The translations under genes and the position numbers were made by a program. From JBEKYH01 sp049511115 (lineage in GTDB: Bacteria > Planctomycetota > Phycisphaerae > Tepidisphaerales > Tepidisphaeraceae), in assembly GCA_049511115.1 (NCBI GenBank), contig JBEKYH010000099.1, forward strand, positions 1-21,741: a DNA stretch of 21,741 nt, given 5' to 3'. This document shows, one piece after another, positions 14,851 through 21,741 of the stretch (the first letter of the stretch is position 1; each line of letters begins with the position of its first letter). The notes beneath the pieces are model-generated. The model saw only the letters and a program-made list of their open reading frames with translations. It ran no database searches and was not told the origin of the DNA.

Positions 14851-15468
14851 ATGTGCCGCCCTATCCTATTGCTTCTGATGGCCGCTCCCCTCGCCGGGTG
14901 CGCCGCGGCGGCGCATGATCCGCCTACCCAGCCGTCGGCGGACTACCAGACCATCGACAAGGACACACCGCACGACACTGACACTGCGACCCGGCAAAAT
15001 GAGCAGGCCCTGGCCCAATATGAGAAGGGCGACCTGACGGCGGCCGAGCAATCGGCGCGAGCGGCGCTGACCGCGGACATCACCTTCGGGCCGGCGCATA
15101 ACACCTTGGGGATGATTTACTTCCGCCAATCAGAGCTTTACCTCGCCGCATGGGAGTTTCAATACGCCATCAAGCTCATGCCGCGACAGGCGGAGGCGCA
15201 TGGCAACCTGGGGCTGGTCTATGAGACGGCCGGCAAATGGGATCAGGCCGTTGAGGCTTATGAGGATGCCCTCAAGTTGGCGCCCGACGATGAGGAGATC
15301 ATCGGCAATCTCGCGCGCGACCACCTGCGGCGCGGAGATAGGGGCGATGATGTTCGGCAGCTTCTGGAAAGAGTTGCCGGTCACGACGACCGTCCGGAGT
15401 GGCGGCTTTGGGCGAGGGAACAACTTGCGCGGCTGCAAAGCCCGGCGACTGAGCCTGGAGCGCCTTGA
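14851..15468 (+). CDS. TPR lipoprotein at the end of the type II secretion operon (candidate pilotin)
   Basis: A 205-residue protein. The N-terminus MCRPILLLLMAAPLAGC carries a lipobox (LAGC) with Cys17 as the acylated residue; Ala at +2 and +3 favours outer-membrane sorting where Lol-type rules apply. Residues about 50-185 hold three to four tetratricopeptide repeats (GPAHNTLGMIYFRQSELYLA, EAHGNLGLVYETAGKWDQAV, DALKLAPDDEE). TPR lipoproteins of the PilF/PilW type act as pilotins for type IV pilus secretins, and this gene is in the secretin operon, so a pilotin role for GspD is a reasonable inference. ATG 14851 has GGTAAGG just upstream; in-frame codons further upstream lie inside gspM and would hide the signal peptide. 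It is the last gene before the terminator. Confidence 0.8.
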   Translation: MCRPILLLLMAAPLAGCAAAAHDPPTQPSADYQTIDKDTPHDTDTATRQNEQALAQYEKGDLTAAEQSARAALTADITFGPAHNTLGMIYFRQSELYLAAWEFQYAIKLMPRQAEAHGNLGLVYETAGKWDQAVEAYEDALKLAPDDEEIIGNLARDHLRRGDRGDDVRQLLERVAGHDDRPEWRLWAREQLARLQSPATEPGAP

Positions 15469-15523
15469 CTACATCTGCTTGTTCGCGTGGCTGCAAGCTG
15501 CTGAAAATCCTGAGTGTTCAGAG

Positions 15524-15546
15524 AAATCCAAGTAGTTGGATTTTTT
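15524..15546 (+). terminator. Rho-independent terminator after the type II secretion operon
   Basis: A perfect 8-base stem AAATCCAA (15524-15531) and TTGGATTT (15536-15543) closes a GTAG loop and runs into six consecutive T bases (15541-15546). It lies 56 bases after the stop of the TPR lipoprotein gene and before the DUF4331 gene. The stem has only three G-C pairs, so efficiency may be moderate. Confidence 0.65.
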
Positions 15547-15564
15547 CGTATGTTCGGGTAAATA
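15536..15564 (+). promoter_or_regulatory. Putative sigma70-type promoter of the DUF4331-ECF operon
   Basis: TTGGAT at 15536-15541 and TAAATA at 15559-15564 are separated by 17 bases. Transcription would begin near 15571, about 35 bases before the DUF4331 ATG. The -35 element is the right arm of the terminator stem. The match is moderate, and no other better pair was found in this 137-base gap. Confidence 0.4.
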
Positions 15565-15567
15565 CCC
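15556..15567. promoter_or_regulatory. Small palindrome overlapping the putative -10 element
   Basis: GGGTAAATACCC consists of perfect 5-base arms (GGGTA, TACCC) around AA. It covers the proposed -10 hexamer, the position expected for a repressor operator. It is too short to be convincing alone; a metal-responsive regulator is only a guess from the genes downstream. Confidence 0.25.
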
Positions 15568-15605
15568 ACTGGGAACTCTGGGGTCCGCCAAAAAATGGGA
15601 GCCGT

Positions 15606-16850
15606 ATGAAGTCGGTTTTGCGACGTCTTGCCGTGGGTGGTCTGGCGCTATCGGCGCTGTTTGCGTTCGTTCCGCAGGTTCGGGCCGCTGATCACGGCGA
15701 TGCGCCGCTGGTCTCGCAGGACCAGGGGGCCGACATCGGCGACTGCTACCTGTTCCTTGACCCGAACGACAATTCAAAAATCGTGATGGCATTCGATGTA
15801 CATGGCTTCATTGTGCCGGGCGAGAACGCCAATTTCGGCAACTTTGATTCCACGATCCGCTTTCGGTTCAATATCTCCAACACCAATGTCCCGGCGCCGG
15901 ATATGTCGATCGACGTGACGTTTTCGCCGCTGGTGAACAAGTCCGTGGGGCAGATCGCAACGGTGCGTTTCTCAACCGGACAAACCTTCCAGGCCCCGGC
16001 CACGCCCTCCGACAGCGCATCGGAAACCGAGCCGACGCGAATCGTGACTACCGATCCGGCCACCGGAGTTTCGTTTTTCGCCGGTTTGACCGATGACCCG
16101 TTCTTCTTTGACGTTCCCGCCTTCGATCAGTTCCTGAACTCGGTCAACGCCGGAGCGCCCAATCCCGCCGTGTTTAATCGAGGGCGTGATTCATTCGCGG
16201 GCTACAACATCAACATGATTGCCATGGACGTGCCCCTGAGCCTGGTTCGCGGCGCGGGCAATAACACGAAGATCGGGCTTTTCGTCCAGACGCAACGGCG
16301 GGCAACGACGGTTCTGCCTCCCACAACCCAGCCATTGCCGACAAACGCATCCGCGAACGGCACGAAAGATTCCAGCTTTGAGACCCTCAGCGGCAATTTT
16401 GTAACGTTGGACCGACTGGGCATTCCGGCAGTCAACATTGTCTTCATTCCGCTGAACTTAAAGGACGAATATAACCGATCGACGCCGCTCGACGACGCGG
16501 CGGGCAAGTTCGCGCCGTATATCATCGCCACCGCACAGCATCTGGGCGTGGATCAGACCCACATCGGCGTTCTTGCCAGCCTGGCGGTGAGTAACGGCGA
16601 TTACCTGCGCCTCGATACGACCATCGCCAACACCGGTCCAGGAGGCGGGAACAATGCGGCCGCAGCGTTTCCAAACGGCCGACGCCCGCAGGATGACGTA
16701 ATCACCACTCTTCTGACGGTCATCAATAATGGCGCCCCCCTGAGCGACAATGTTCCGGCCAACGACGTGCCTTTCAAGAATATATTCCCATTCTACGCCA
16801 AGCCGCATCAGCCCCTGCCGGCAGGAGCAACGGATGATACGAAGAATTAA
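15606..16850 (+). CDS. Exported DUF4331 family protein
   Basis: A 414-residue protein with a clear signal peptide (MKSVLRRLAVGGLALSALFA, cleavage near VRA before ADHGDAP). The mature start DHGDAPLVSQDQGADIGDCY corresponds to the conserved SHREAP-x-D-x-x-AD-x-x-D opening of DUF4331, and YLFLDPNDNSKIVMAFDVHG continues the family pattern. Later blocks (TDDPFFFDVPAFDQFL, FAGYNINMIAMDVPLSLV, TLDRLGIPAVNIVFIPL, GRRPQDDVITTLLTVINNG) also match it. Molecular function is unknown; acidic and His residues at the mature N-terminus could bind metal, which is speculation. ATG 15606 has GGGAG five bases upstream. It begins after a terminator and is followed after 23 bases by cbiM on the same strand, suggesting co-transcription with a Co/Ni transporter. 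Confidence 0.85.
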   Translation: MKSVLRRLAVGGLALSALFAFVPQVRAADHGDAPLVSQDQGADIGDCYLFLDPNDNSKIVMAFDVHGFIVPGENANFGNFDSTIRFRFNISNTNVPAPDMSIDVTFSPLVNKSVGQIATVRFSTGQTFQAPATPSDSASETEPTRIVTTDPATGVSFFAGLTDDPFFFDVPAFDQFLNSVNAGAPNPAVFNRGRDSFAGYNINMIAMDVPLSLVRGAGNNTKIGLFVQTQRRATTVLPPTTQPLPTNASANGTKDSSFETLSGNFVTLDRLGIPAVNIVFIPLNLKDEYNRSTPLDDAAGKFAPYIIATAQHLGVDQTHIGVLASLAVSNGDYLRLDTTIANTGPGGGNNAAAAFPNGRRPQDDVITTLLTVINNGAPLSDNVPANDVPFKNIFPFYAKPHQPLPAGATDDTKN

Positions 16851-16873
16851 TGCCGGCGCAGAGGTAACGAGTC

Positions 16874-17848
16874 GTGCATATTCCTGACGGCTTTCTCGAC
16901 GCGAAGACGGCTATCGCGACCGGTATGCTTTCCGCCGCCGCAGTGGGTATGTCGCTGTGGCACACCCATCGGAGCCTGCCGCGCCGCAAGGTGCCCCTCA
17001 TGGGGCTTTCCGCGGCCTTCATCTTTTCGGCGCAGATGCTGAATTTCCCCGTGGCCGGCGGAACCTCCGGTCACCTCGTCGGCGGCGTCCTCGCCTCCGT
17101 CCTTCTCGGGCCAAGCGCGGCGGTGCTGGTGCTGACCAGCGTCTTAACTGTGCAATGCTTTTTGTTCGCCGACGGCGGATTGACGGCGCTGGGGGCGAAT
17201 ATCTTTAACATGGGCGTCATCAGTTCGGTGGGAGGTTACTACCTCTACCGGGCAGTCTGGCGGATGATGCCCGGCCGGCGCGGGCAGATCACGGCCATCG
17301 CTTTTGCATCCTGGGTGGCCACCGTGGTGGCGGCCGTGGTGTGCGCTGGCGAAATATCCCTGTCCGGCCACGTCGCCTGGTCGGTGGCGTTCCCCGCGAT
17401 GACGTTTGTGCACATGCTCATCGGCGTCGGCGAGGCGATTCTGACCTGTCTGGTCATTGTCGCCATCGGCCAATCCCGGCCTGATCTGCTGGAATCGGAG
17501 CCGACGGCGGCTGCGCCGAATGGTTACCCGGAGTTATTGGTGTATGGTGCCCTTATCGCCGCCGGGCTGGCGCTGTTCATTTCGCCTTTTGCCTCCAAAT
17601 GGCCTGATGGTTTGGACCACGTCGCCATGCAGCTTGGCTTCGCTGGGCACGAGGTCAAAACGCGAATCGTGCCCGCGCCAATTGCTGATTATCGCATGCC
17701 CGGCGTGAGCAGCGCGTCGGTCGCCACTTCCCTGGCCGGCGTGGTTGGGTCGGCGGTGGCGTTTGGGCTGGGCCTGTTGCTGGCTCGCATTCTTGTGCGC
17801 GGCGAGGCTTCCGGCGCGGCGGCGGTGTATGATCCGCCCCGTAAATGA
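16874..17848 (+). CDS. cbiM: Co/Ni ECF transporter substrate-specificity protein, CbiM-CbiN fusion
   Basis: A 324-residue polytopic membrane protein that selects the metal for an ECF-type cobalt/nickel importer. It starts with MHIPDGF, the conserved CbiM/NikM N-terminus in which the amino group and His2 coordinate the metal. NFPVAGGTSGHLVGG (His67) is the second metal-binding loop. After the CbiM part (to about residue 200) a CbiN/PDGLE-like region follows: a helix at about 220-238, SPFASKWPDGLD (PDGLD at 244-248), an extracytoplasmic loop and a last helix near 285-307. Fusing CbiM and CbiN in one chain is known in this family. Start is GTG 16874 with GAGG nine bases upstream, fixed by the need to begin at MHIPDG. 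It overlaps cbiQ by four bases. Co versus Ni cannot be decided from sequence. Confidence 0.93.
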   Translation: MHIPDGFLDAKTAIATGMLSAAAVGMSLWHTHRSLPRRKVPLMGLSAAFIFSAQMLNFPVAGGTSGHLVGGVLASVLLGPSAAVLVLTSVLTVQCFLFADGGLTALGANIFNMGVISSVGGYYLYRAVWRMMPGRRGQITAIAFASWVATVVAAVVCAGEISLSGHVAWSVAFPAMTFVHMLIGVGEAILTCLVIVAIGQSRPDLLESEPTAAAPNGYPELLVYGALIAAGLALFISPFASKWPDGLDHVAMQLGFAGHEVKTRIVPAPIADYRMPGVSSASVATSLAGVVGSAVAFGLGLLLARILVRGEASGAAAVYDPPRK

Positions 17849-18462
17849 ATTTTCACCACCACGGCTTTCTCGTTGACTACAGCTCCCTGGATTCCCCCGT
17901 GCATCGGCTCGCGGCGGGCGTCAAGATGTTCATTGCCGCGGCCGTCGTGGTAACGGTCGCCGTGTTTCCGCTTCACGCATTGATGGATTTGGGAATCGCC
18001 GTGGGCCTGATTGGAATCGCCGCGGCGAGCCGAATCCCGCCGTTTTTTCTCATCAAGCGCATCGCCATGATCGAGCCGATTGTTCTGGGTGTGGCCGTCC
18101 TGGCGCTCTTTCAACCCGGCGGCGGGGCGATCTTCGCCGCCATGGCTATTCGCAGTTCGCTGTGCGTGGCCACGATGGTCTTGCTGGCCAATACGACTCC
18201 CTTCCCCGAATTGCTGGCGGTGCTGCGCCGCATGCGCATGCCGGCGCTTTTGGTGACGACCATCGCGCTCATGCACCGCTATTTGTTTGTCTTGGGCGAT
18301 GAGGCCATGCGCATGCGCCGGGCGCGGGCCAGCCGGACCTTTACGGCCGGGCGCGGGCACGCGTTAAAGTCCGTTGCTTCGGTGATCGGCCGCCTGTTTG
18401 TGCGGGCCCACGACCGGTCCGAGCGGATTTACGCCGCCATGTGCGCCCGGGGGTGGAAATGA
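17845..18462 (+). CDS. cbiQ: ECF transporter transmembrane (T) component CbiQ
   Basis: A 205-residue inner-membrane protein that couples ATP hydrolysis by CbiO to CbiM movement. Membrane segments lie near residues 27-60, 73-90 and 100-116, and the cytoplasmic coupling region carries the two Ala-Arg signatures: RRARASRTF (158-166) and MCARGW (199-204). The opening MNFHHHGFLVDY includes a three-His run, seen in some CbiQ starts. At 205 residues it is somewhat shorter than many CbiQ proteins (about 225-260), with a compact N-terminal half. Both ends overlap neighbours by four bases (ATGA), so cbiM-Q-O are translationally coupled. Confidence 0.93.
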   Translation: MNFHHHGFLVDYSSLDSPVHRLAAGVKMFIAAAVVVTVAVFPLHALMDLGIAVGLIGIAAASRIPPFFLIKRIAMIEPIVLGVAVLALFQPGGGAIFAAMAIRSSLCVATMVLLANTTPFPELLAVLRRMRMPALLVTTIALMHRYLFVLGDEAMRMRRARASRTFTAGRGHALKSVASVIGRLFVRAHDRSERIYAAMCARGWK

Positions 18463-19217
18463 ACCCGGCCACTCCTCCGCCGGCCATTGAGGTCGTCGGC
18501 CTGCATTTCCACTACGACACCAGCGACGGCCAGATTCACGATATCCGCTTCACCGTCGCCGCCGGGCAATGCGCGGCGCTGGTCGGCCCCAACGGCGCGG
18601 GAAAATCCACCATACTCCTCCATTGCAATGGCATCTTGCCCGAACGATTTGACGGAATGCCGACAACCGTCTTTGTGCATGGCCAGCCCGTCGGCCCGCG
18701 CACGCTTGATAAGGTGCGCCGCGAGGTTGGCCTGCTCTTTCAGGACCCCGACGACCAGCTATTTTGTCCCACGGTCTTTGAAGATGTCGCCTTTGGGCCG
18801 GCCCAACTCGGCCTGGAAAAGTCCCAGATCGCCGGCCGAGTCGCTGAATCGCTGGCGGCGGTGGGTCTGAGCGGCTTTGAAAAGCGGTCGCCCCATCGCC
18901 TCAGCGGCGGCGAAAAACGGCGCGTCTGCTTGGCGGGCGTGCTCGCTTGCAGGCCAACCGTCCTGGCGCTCGATGAGCCGACCAACGGTCTGGACCCGCG
19001 CGGGCGGCGGGAACTAATCGCTCTCTTGCGCGAACTGCCGGCCACAAAACTCATCGCCACTCACGACCTCGATATGGTCGCTCAGATATGCTCGCATGTC
19101 ATATTACTCGATGAGGGGGGAGTCGTCGCGCAGGGACCGGCCGCCGAAATCCTCGGAGATGAGCGGCTGATGCTCGATCACGGCCTGGAGATGCCCACCG
19201 CGCTGAGGAGAGCCTGA
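18459..19217 (+). CDS. cbiO: ECF transporter ATPase CbiO
   Basis: A 252-residue ABC-type ATPase of the cobalt/nickel ECF transporter. Walker A GPNGAGKST is at 43-51, the Q-loop FQDPDDQLF starts at 94, the signature LSGGEKRR is at 148-155, Walker B VLALDEPTNGLDP starts at 168 and the switch His202 is in ATHDLD. The DPDDQLF sequence after the Q-loop is typical of ECF ATPases. ATG 18459 overlaps the cbiQ stop as ATGA and has GGTGG just upstream. Only one ATPase gene is present, so a homodimer is expected. The last 40 bases overlap the end of the convergent nicO-like gene. Confidence 0.95.
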   Translation: MNPATPPPAIEVVGLHFHYDTSDGQIHDIRFTVAAGQCAALVGPNGAGKSTILLHCNGILPERFDGMPTTVFVHGQPVGPRTLDKVRREVGLLFQDPDDQLFCPTVFEDVAFGPAQLGLEKSQIAGRVAESLAAVGLSGFEKRSPHRLSGGEKRRVCLAGVLACRPTVLALDEPTNGLDPRGRRELIALLRELPATKLIATHDLDMVAQICSHVILLDEGGVVAQGPAAEILGDERLMLDHGLEMPTALRRA

Positions 19218-20617
19218 ACGGCGATTCCCAGCCCAATCAGCGACACTAACGCCGAGGAAACGAGTGGCAAGCGCCGCGCAAACGCCGTCGAACTCCGCCA
19301 TTGAAATCGTGTGAGGAATTGCCGGGCATGCACGGCGGCCATCCCCAGGCTGACCAGCACCGTTGCCAGCCCGATGCTGAACGCGACGATCAGGACCAAT
19401 CCCAATTCCGTTCGCCCCAGGGCAATCGCCCCCAGCAGCACGAGCAACGCCGACGGGCAGGGAACCATGCCGCCGCTGACGCCCATGGCCACCAGGTTGC
19501 CCAGTGATATCCGCTGCGGCAGGGCATGCGTGTGGCCGCCGCGCATTGGGTCGTGAATTTCCGCCGCTTGGCGATCGCCGCGCAAGGCCGACGTGCGCAG
19601 GACAAACTGCTGCACGCCCACGATGAAAATCATCATGCCCGACGAAAAGGTGAGCCACGGGTACAGCCGTTCCGGCACGACGTATTTCGATAACATCAGG
19701 ACGACGATCCCCAGCAGGAAAATCCCCGCGACGTGCGTCGCCGTGACCACGCCGCCAAGCAGGAGCGCGTGTCGTGCCGTGCCGCGCGAGCCGACCAGGT
19801 ACGCCGCCACCACCGTCTTCCCATGCCCCGGCGACATGGCGTGAAACGCTCCTAGGCCAAATGACACTCCCAGAGCGACGATAAAGAAACCCACGGAGAA
19901 TCGCGGCGTCAGGATCAGTTGTGTGAAGCGATCCCGGGGTGTCGAGGATGCGGTGGTTGCCGCCGATGTTGGAGCCGACGGAACCGCGTCCGATGGAAAA
20001 TCCCCCGGCTCCAGCACGATTCGCGCGGTGGTCACCTGCGGCGGGGCGAGGATCAGATCAACTGGGTAATTGAGCAATCCGTCGCTGACATCGCGGGCCG
20101 GCACATCTGACTCGTCAATTTTCCACCCGCCGCGAGCCGACGCGATCACCTCGCGCCAGCCGGTGCGGGTGGGAAAGTTCACATCCGAATACTCCACCAC
20201 CAGCCGGCTCGCGGCGCGGTCCAGCGGCACGCGATATTCCAGCATCACCAGCAATATCGGCAGCCCCGCGGCGCCGGGGCGGATGCTCAAGTCGGCTTGG
20301 TTCACCGACAACGGAATGCTGCGCCCATTGATGCGCACTGACAACCCGGCCGTGAGCGCTGCTCCCTTGCGCGCCAAATACGCGGACTTTTCCGCCGCGG
20401 AAATCTGACCGTCGCCGTTGGCGTCCAGCGAGCGCATCTCCTCGACGGTCGGTAGCTCTGCGATATCCATGTGATAGACCAGCCGCAATTCGTCGCCCCC
20501 GGGCAAGAGCGCCGCATAGTGATTGATGGAAAAATTTCCCATCGGGTGCGCCGCCGCCGGGCGCGCGGCAATCGCGCAGAGCAATGAGGCGAACAGAATG
20601 AGCATGCAACGATTCAT
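19178..20617 (-). CDS. NicO/RcnA-like nickel/cobalt membrane transporter with extracytoplasmic EF-hand-like N-terminal domain
   Basis: A 479-residue protein. The signal peptide ends at about residue 23 (PAAA), leaving mature HPMGNFSINHYAALLPGG. Residues 24-225 form an extracytoplasmic domain with a complete EF-hand-like loop, DANGDGQISAAE (Asp65, Asn67, Asp69, Glu76). The membrane part starts near residue 240 and carries FHAMSPGHGKTVVAAY (256-275) and SGGMVPCPSALLVLL (381-395), matching RcnA/NicO signatures HGMEPGHSKT and GGLIPCP. A loop with IHDPMRGGHTH is only mildly His-rich compared with RcnA. Direction of transport is uncertain: RcnA is an exporter, and other NicO members are annotated as uptake systems. 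It is coupled to the upstream TPR gene by an ATGA overlap and converges on cbiO with a 40-base overlap. Confidence 0.87.
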   Translation of the reverse strand: MNRCMLILFASLLCAIAARPAAAHPMGNFSINHYAALLPGGDELRLVYHMDIAELPTVEEMRSLDANGDGQISAAEKSAYLARKGAALTAGLSVRINGRSIPLSVNQADLSIRPGAAGLPILLVMLEYRVPLDRAASRLVVEYSDVNFPTRTGWREVIASARGGWKIDESDVPARDVSDGLLNYPVDLILAPPQVTTARIVLEPGDFPSDAVPSAPTSAATTASSTPRDRFTQLILTPRFSVGFFIVALGVSFGLGAFHAMSPGHGKTVVAAYLVGSRGTARHALLLGGVVTATHVAGIFLLGIVVLMLSKYVVPERLYPWLTFSSGMMIFIVGVQQFVLRTSALRGDRQAAEIHDPMRGGHTHALPQRISLGNLVAMGVSGGMVPCPSALLVLLGAIALGRTELGLVLIVAFSIGLATVLVSLGMAAVHARQFLTRFQWRSSTAFARRLPLVSSALVSLIGLGIAVQALLSAVGISRP

Positions 20618-21741
20618 GGTGACAATTCGCTCAATACTTCCTTTGTCTCAGGCGCATGGCGGACGTCAAAATAGGGATTGATCTCCAGCGCTCTCTGCAA
20701 CAGGGCGATCGCCTGCTGAGTGTGGCCGCGCTTTCTCTCGATCATCCCGGCATGAAAATAAAGAATCGCGTCGTGCGTCCCCAACCGCCGCGCTTGCACG
20801 CTGGCGGCGGCCGCCTCGTCGTACTGCTGATTCTTATAGAGAGCCCAGGCGAGGGCATCCATGGTCTTGATGTCCTTGCGGTCGGAGGCCTCCTGCCGGG
20901 CCAGCTTCAGCGCCTCATCGAGCTTGATATCGTGATCCGCGTAGTACTGCACCAGCAGCCACCCCGGCCGGACGTGGCTGGCCCGCAGAATTTTTTCGAT
21001 TGCGTCCATCATGGCAGACAGCCCGATCGTGTCGGCGGTTCGATGCTCATGGAGCAGCAAATCCATGAGGCCGACCATCGTCTCCTGGTAGGGTGCGACA
21101 TCCAACGCCTGACGGTAAAGCGCTTCGGCCTCGTCGAATTTGCCCTGCCCCACGCGCACGCGCGCCAGCCCCGCCAGCGCCAAATGGTAGGAAGGGAATG
21201 CTTTCAGCGCCGCGGAATAGTCCGCCCCCGCCTGTTCCAGCTTGCCGTTGTTGAAATAGAAATTCCCTCGCTGCATCAGCGCCCATGCGTAATGTTCGGG
21301 ATGATCGGATCGTGACGCCTCGACGGCGTCGGTCATCACGGCAATTGCCCCGTCGGGGTTGCCCAAAAGCTCGCGTAGTCGCGCCACGCGGGAAAGCGCC
21401 GCCGAATCCGGCTGGTAATCCACCATCTGGTCGTACTCACGCTGCGCCCCGTCGTAATCGCCCAGTTCCAGCAGCGCGTCGCCGAGCGTTCCGTAATTCC
21501 AGGAGTCGCCGGGAATCGCCGCCTGCGCCCGGCGCGCCGCGGCGGCGCCCTCGTCAAAGCGGTGCTGGGCGTTGTAAATCCAGGGAATGACCTGCATCGC
21601 GCCGTAAAGATTGGGGTGAAGGTCCAGCGCTTTCAGGCACGCCGCCTCGGCTCGCAGAAGATATCCCGCGTCGGCCGTCTCGCGGGCTTTCTGCATGTAG
21701 ACCACGGATAATTCAACGTACGGATCTGGGTCGTTGGGGGT
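20614..21741 (-). CDS. TPR-repeat protein, 5' end beyond the window
   Basis: The frame is open to the window edge, giving 375 visible residues; the true start lies outside. Coding continues upstream of an internal GTG at 21705 (PNDPDPYVELSVVYMQKARE), so that codon is not the start. Several tetratricopeptide repeats are visible, for example SWNYGTLGDALLELGDYDGA, WALMQRGNFYFNNGKLEQAG, LALAGLARVRVGQGKFDEAE, DALAWALYKNQQYDEAAAAS and MIERKRGHTQQAIALLQRAL, ending with LEINPYFDVRHAP. No enzyme domain is seen; the protein is probably a scaffold, and whether it is exported depends on the missing N-terminus. Its stop overlaps the nicO-like start as ATGA, so the two are very likely co-translated and functionally linked. 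Confidence 0.85.
   Translation of the reverse strand, partial: TPNDPDPYVELSVVYMQKARETADAGYLLRAEAACLKALDLHPNLYGAMQVIPWIYNAQHRFDEGAAAARRAQAAIPGDSWNYGTLGDALLELGDYDGAQREYDQMVDYQPDSAALSRVARLRELLGNPDGAIAVMTDAVEASRSDHPEHYAWALMQRGNFYFNNGKLEQAGADYSAALKAFPSYHLALAGLARVRVGQGKFDEAEALYRQALDVAPYQETMVGLMDLLLHEHRTADTIGLSAMMDAIEKILRASHVRPGWLLVQYYADHDIKLDEALKLARQEASDRKDIKTMDALAWALYKNQQYDEAAAASVQARRLGTHDAILYFHAGMIERKRGHTQQAIALLQRALEINPYFDVRHAPETKEVLSELSP

Noticed and set aside
15469..15605. Cobalamin or Ni/Co riboswitch before the DUF4331-ECF operon
   Set aside because: The gap is only 137 bases, much of it taken by a terminator and promoter; the predicted leader is about 35 bases and no cobalamin-box-like sequence is visible.

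Overview
The window reads as a dense, high-GC bacterial chromosome segment. It most likely comes from a Planctomycetota lineage, with Phycisphaerae-like as the best guess. The reasons are an N-terminal LEPR-type motif (EPLERRLFLSV) on a large extracellular repeat protein, a type II secretion operon whose pseudopilins mostly have Ala before the cleavage site, a DUF4331 protein, and the GC-rich codon use. Taxonomy is inferred from style, not from a marker gene. No rRNA, tRNA, CRISPR array, transposase or phage gene was seen, and no gene-free stretch exceeds about 140 bases.

Region 1 (1-2242): a dispersed-repeat-like inverted repeat at the left edge runs into the start of an exported SGNH/rhamnogalacturonan-acetylesterase-like protein whose nucleophile Ser is replaced by Ala. 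A convergent gene encodes a duplicated DUF2007-like protein with a zinc ribbon.

Region 2 (2329-15468): a secreted protein (seven FG-GAP/VCBS blades followed by Gly-Asp-rich RTX-like repeats) is followed by a good sigma70-type promoter and then a tightly packed type II secretion operon: gspD-E-F-G-H-I-J-K-C-L-M plus a terminal TPR lipoprotein that is a candidate secretin pilotin. Most junctions overlap or are separated by a few bases, so one transcript with translational coupling is likely. A prepilin peptidase (GspO) is not in the window. The operon ends at a hairpin plus T-run at 15524-15546.

Region 3 (15606-21741): a second module built around Co/Ni transport. On the plus strand an exported DUF4331 protein is followed closely by a complete ECF-type transporter: a CbiM-CbiN fusion, CbiQ and CbiO. 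Converging on it from the minus strand is a TPR protein (5' end outside the window) translationally coupled to a NicO/RcnA-like membrane protein that carries an extracytoplasmic EF-hand-like loop. The 3' ends of cbiO and the nicO-like gene overlap by 40 bases. The ECF transporter should energise metal uptake. The NicO/RcnA-like protein could be an exporter or a second permease. The roles of the DUF4331 and TPR proteins are unknown, and this grouping is the best candidate here for an undescribed system.
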